Part shown: one piece after another, positions 6,601-8,153 of the stretch
Position numbering within the stretch: the stretch's first letter is position 1
Layout: each line of letters begins with the position of its first letter
NCBI GenBank assembly: GCA_003567615.1
Contig: PWZC01000063.1
Location: 1-8,153 of the forward strand
DNA: 8,153 nt
Direction: 5' to 3'
From: Gemmatimonadota bacterium
GTDB taxonomy: Bacteria; Gemmatimonadota; Gemmatimonadetes; Longimicrobiales; Gaopeijiaceae
Made by a program: the position numbers and the translations under genes
Notes under the pieces: generated by a model
What the model saw: only the letters and a program-made list of their open reading frames with translations
Database searches by the model: none
What the model was told of the DNA's origin: nothing

Positions 6601-6699
6601 GGATCCGATGTCTACTGGCAGGCATGGACCGGTTCACTGCACATTCCCGGAGAGACGCCCTCCGGATGGAGCGGCTACCGGATGATGACCCTCACCTGA
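6601..6699 (+). pseudogene. Orphan 3' end of an unidentified gene
   Basis: On the plus strand 32 residues read SDVYWQAWTGSLHIPGE, then TPSGWSGYRMMTLT and a TGA at 6697-6699. The alternation of aromatic and small residues looks like genuine beta-strand-rich coding sequence rather than chance, and differs from the Arg/Pro-rich reading of the same frame further left. No start codon or ribosome binding site fits such a short product. The likely explanation is that insertion or deletion at the insertion-sequence remnant removed the 5' part of this gene. Its stop lies two bases from the stop of the convergent HNH gene, an ordinary tail-to-tail layout. The family is not recognised; the left boundary (6570-6600) is uncertain. 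Confidence 0.3.
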
Positions 6700-6701
6700 C
6701 C

Positions 6702-8153
6702 TCATCCCACCGGCTCGCTATCCAGCGCTTCAAGGGCCCTGGCCTCCAGATCCCATGGGATATCGGCGCCCCGCTTCCACCTAGCGGAGGGCGTGTAGGC
6801 ATCCGGCCGCCCCCCCTCCCTCCGGTGCGTGGCGAAAAGGTCGGCTAACGGGTCCTTGAGCGGCGGCGGCGGAGCCACGTCCGGGAGCGGCCACCCGGTC
6901 CGGTCAAAGAAACGGATGCGTTCGTTCACGATCTTCACCGTGAACCCCTCCTCGTGGACAGCGCGATGATGGAAGCGGCAGAGGAGGACCAGGTTGGACA
7001 GCTTCGTCTCGCCGCCGTCGGCCCAGTGGACGATGTGGTGACCCTCGCAGAAGCGGATCCCGCATCCGGGGAAGCGGCATCCTCCGTCCCGAATCTCCAG
7101 AGCCCGGCGCAGGGCGGGGGGGATAGTCCGGGTGCGACGGCCCACGTCCAGCACCTCGCCGTTGGGTCCGCGTACCGCCTGCACCACTGCGGCATCGCAG
7201 CAGAGTCTCCGGGAAGTTTCCGCGGAAAGTCGGGTACCGTCCGATAGGTGGGAACGGCCGGGGGCGTGCTCAAGGAAGTGGGGGTGGGAAGGGGCGTCGG
7301 TGGGGCGGGAGGCAGCATCCTCCCCACCGCCGCTTCGGAGCGTGGCCATGTCCACGTGGAGCGCCACCTGGTAGCGCTCGGGGCGGGTGCCGGAGAGGGG
7401 GGCGGCGTGTTCGTGGGATGCCAAGGAGCCTTCGCCGCAGCCGCACCGTCCATCGGCGGTGTCTGGATGTTCGGGGGTGTCTGGGTGCTCAGGGGTGATC
7501 ATCGATGTGGCGGATTCCGCCGCTGCCGGGGTTGGCGCCTCCCCGGAAATCTCCGCGGAAACGCCTTCGGTGCAGGCCGTCACGCTCCGGGGGCCATCGG
7601 TGGTGCCCCGCTCGGACGCCTCTCCGTCATCCGCGTCCACGTCGCCCTCCGCACCGCCATCCACAAGCCCCCCCATCCCAACCCGCAGCGCCTGCTCCAC
7701 CAGGAGCCCCATCCCATCGGCCCGCCGCTGCCGGGGCGTGATCTCCCTTACCGCCGGCCCCATGGCCGCGCCCTCCGGAGCCCAGTCCCGCTCTGAGCGG
7801 AAGAGGGCATCCCCGGCCGCCTCCAGCGCCCGCATGAGGAGCGCGCCCACCTCCGGGTCCAAACGCCCCCGGACCAGGTACATCCCGTCCTCGTCGGGAG
7901 ATACGGAGAAGAACCGGCTCCGGTGCCGCTCCCGTTCCAGGTCAATCTCGTCCTTCCGGCAGAGCTTCTTCCAGCCTCGCACCATCGTCTCCAGTTGGGC
8001 GGCAGTGCACTGACGGGCGAACTCCACCAGCGTCTCTTCCTCATCGGGGGTGGCCAGGTCATCGGCTACCCGGCTGAGCGCCCGGACCTTGGAGAAGGAG
8101 AGCTCGCCCCGGGACATGGCCTCCGAGGTGAGGGGGAGATTCTCCAGCGCCCG
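6702..8153 (-). CDS. DUF222 / HNH endonuclease domain protein (start outside window)
   Basis: The minus-strand frame is open to the window edge, so the gene is 5'-partial; 483 residues are visible. An ATG at 8117 exists, but the 12 residues before it (ALENLPLTSEA) continue the DUF222 pattern, so it is internal. Order from that ATG: DUF222 region at about 1-150 (SRGELSFSKVRALSRVA; YLVRGRLDPEVGALL); a long acidic, Ala/Thr-rich linker of variable type including PEHPDT twice; a segment ending LDVGRRTRTIPPALRRALEIRD; HNH domain at about 338-388 with CRFPGC, CEGHHIVHW, ADGG, SNLVLLC and FHH, containing the paired cysteines and histidines of a zinc-bound HNH site; and a C-terminal tail ending SEPVG. 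All visible HNH residues are intact, so the product is plausibly an active DNA nuclease. The family is common in actinobacteria (13E12 repeat proteins), and its cellular role is poorly defined. A broken relative lies at 2334-2554. Confidence 0.9.
   Translation of the reverse strand, partial: RALENLPLTSEAMSRGELSFSKVRALSRVADDLATPDEEETLVEFARQCTAAQLETMVRGWKKLCRKDEIDLERERHRSRFFSVSPDEDGMYLVRGRLDPEVGALLMRALEAAGDALFRSERDWAPEGAAMGPAVREITPRQRRADGMGLLVEQALRVGMGGLVDGGAEGDVDADDGEASERGTTDGPRSVTACTEGVSAEISGEAPTPAAAESATSMITPEHPDTPEHPDTADGRCGCGEGSLASHEHAAPLSGTRPERYQVALHVDMATLRSGGGEDAASRPTDAPSHPHFLEHAPGRSHLSDGTRLSAETSRRLCCDAAVVQAVRGPNGEVLDVGRRTRTIPPALRRALEIRDGGCRFPGCGIRFCEGHHIVHWADGGETKLSNLVLLCRFHHRAVHEEGFTVKIVNERIRFFDRTGWPLPDVAPPPPLKDPLADLFATHRREGGRPDAYTPSARWKRGADIPWDLEARALEALDSEPVG
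7458..7493 (-). repeat. Two tandem 18-base repeats inside the HNH gene linker
   Basis: The units 7458-7475 and 7476-7493 differ at three positions and each encodes PEHPDT on the minus strand. The array preserves the reading frame and lies in the low-complexity linker between the DUF222 and HNH domains, where length change would be tolerated. Confidence 0.8.

Noticed and set aside
7248..8013. Plus-strand frames opposite the HNH gene
   Set aside because: Low-complexity Pro/Ser/Arg-rich products antisense to a gene with intact DUF222 and HNH motifs.
1..8153. CRISPR arrays, tRNA or rRNA genes, toxin-antitoxin pairs
   Set aside because: No regularly spaced repeats, no cloverleaf sequence and no rRNA-like stretch were found on either strand; no small adjacent gene pair with toxin-antitoxin motifs was seen.

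Overview
This is a GC-rich bacterial window. One 60-base line I counted in the first gene is about 78% GC, while two lines in the gene at 3021-3509 are 50-58%. No rRNA, tRNA or other taxonomic marker is present. The combination of GC-rich coding DNA, secreted 6-bladed beta-propeller (NHL-like) proteins in tandem, and a DUF222/HNH protein suggests Gemmatimonadota or a related group. That placement is inference.

Layout, left to right. (1) 104-2179 (+) encodes a full-length ion-channel-type protein of the CASTOR/POLLUX (DMI1) family: two transmembrane segments, a pore loop without the potassium signature, then two RCK-like NAD-binding modules. (2) 2334-2554 (-) is a decayed 3' fragment of a DUF222/HNH endonuclease gene, related to the better preserved copy at the right end. 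About 460 bases of lower-GC DNA without a recognisable gene follow, including a run of ten C. (3) 3021-3509 (+) encodes a small exported cysteine-rich protein of unknown function. (4) 3510-3987 has no supportable gene. (5) 3988-4995 and 4980-6161 (+) are two exported beta-propeller proteins whose genes overlap by 16 bases, a likely translationally coupled pair. (6) 6242-6512 is a remnant of an IS256-family (Mutator-type) insertion sequence: one terminal repeat and the 3' end of the transposase gene. (7) 6601-6699 (+) looks like the orphaned 3' end of another gene. (8) 6702-8153 (-) is a DUF222/HNH endonuclease gene whose start lies outside the window.

How it fits together. The channel gene looks like stable chromosomal sequence. 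From about 2334 to 6700 the window has the look of a remodelled accessory segment, with two relatives of one HNH gene, an insertion-sequence scar, two broken gene ends and a drop in GC. Inside it sit three genes for exported proteins, with no recognised enzyme among them. If anything here is undescribed, the best candidate is this trio of a cysteine-rich secreted protein and two secreted beta-propellers. Their co-function is a hypothesis that conservation of the neighbourhood would test.
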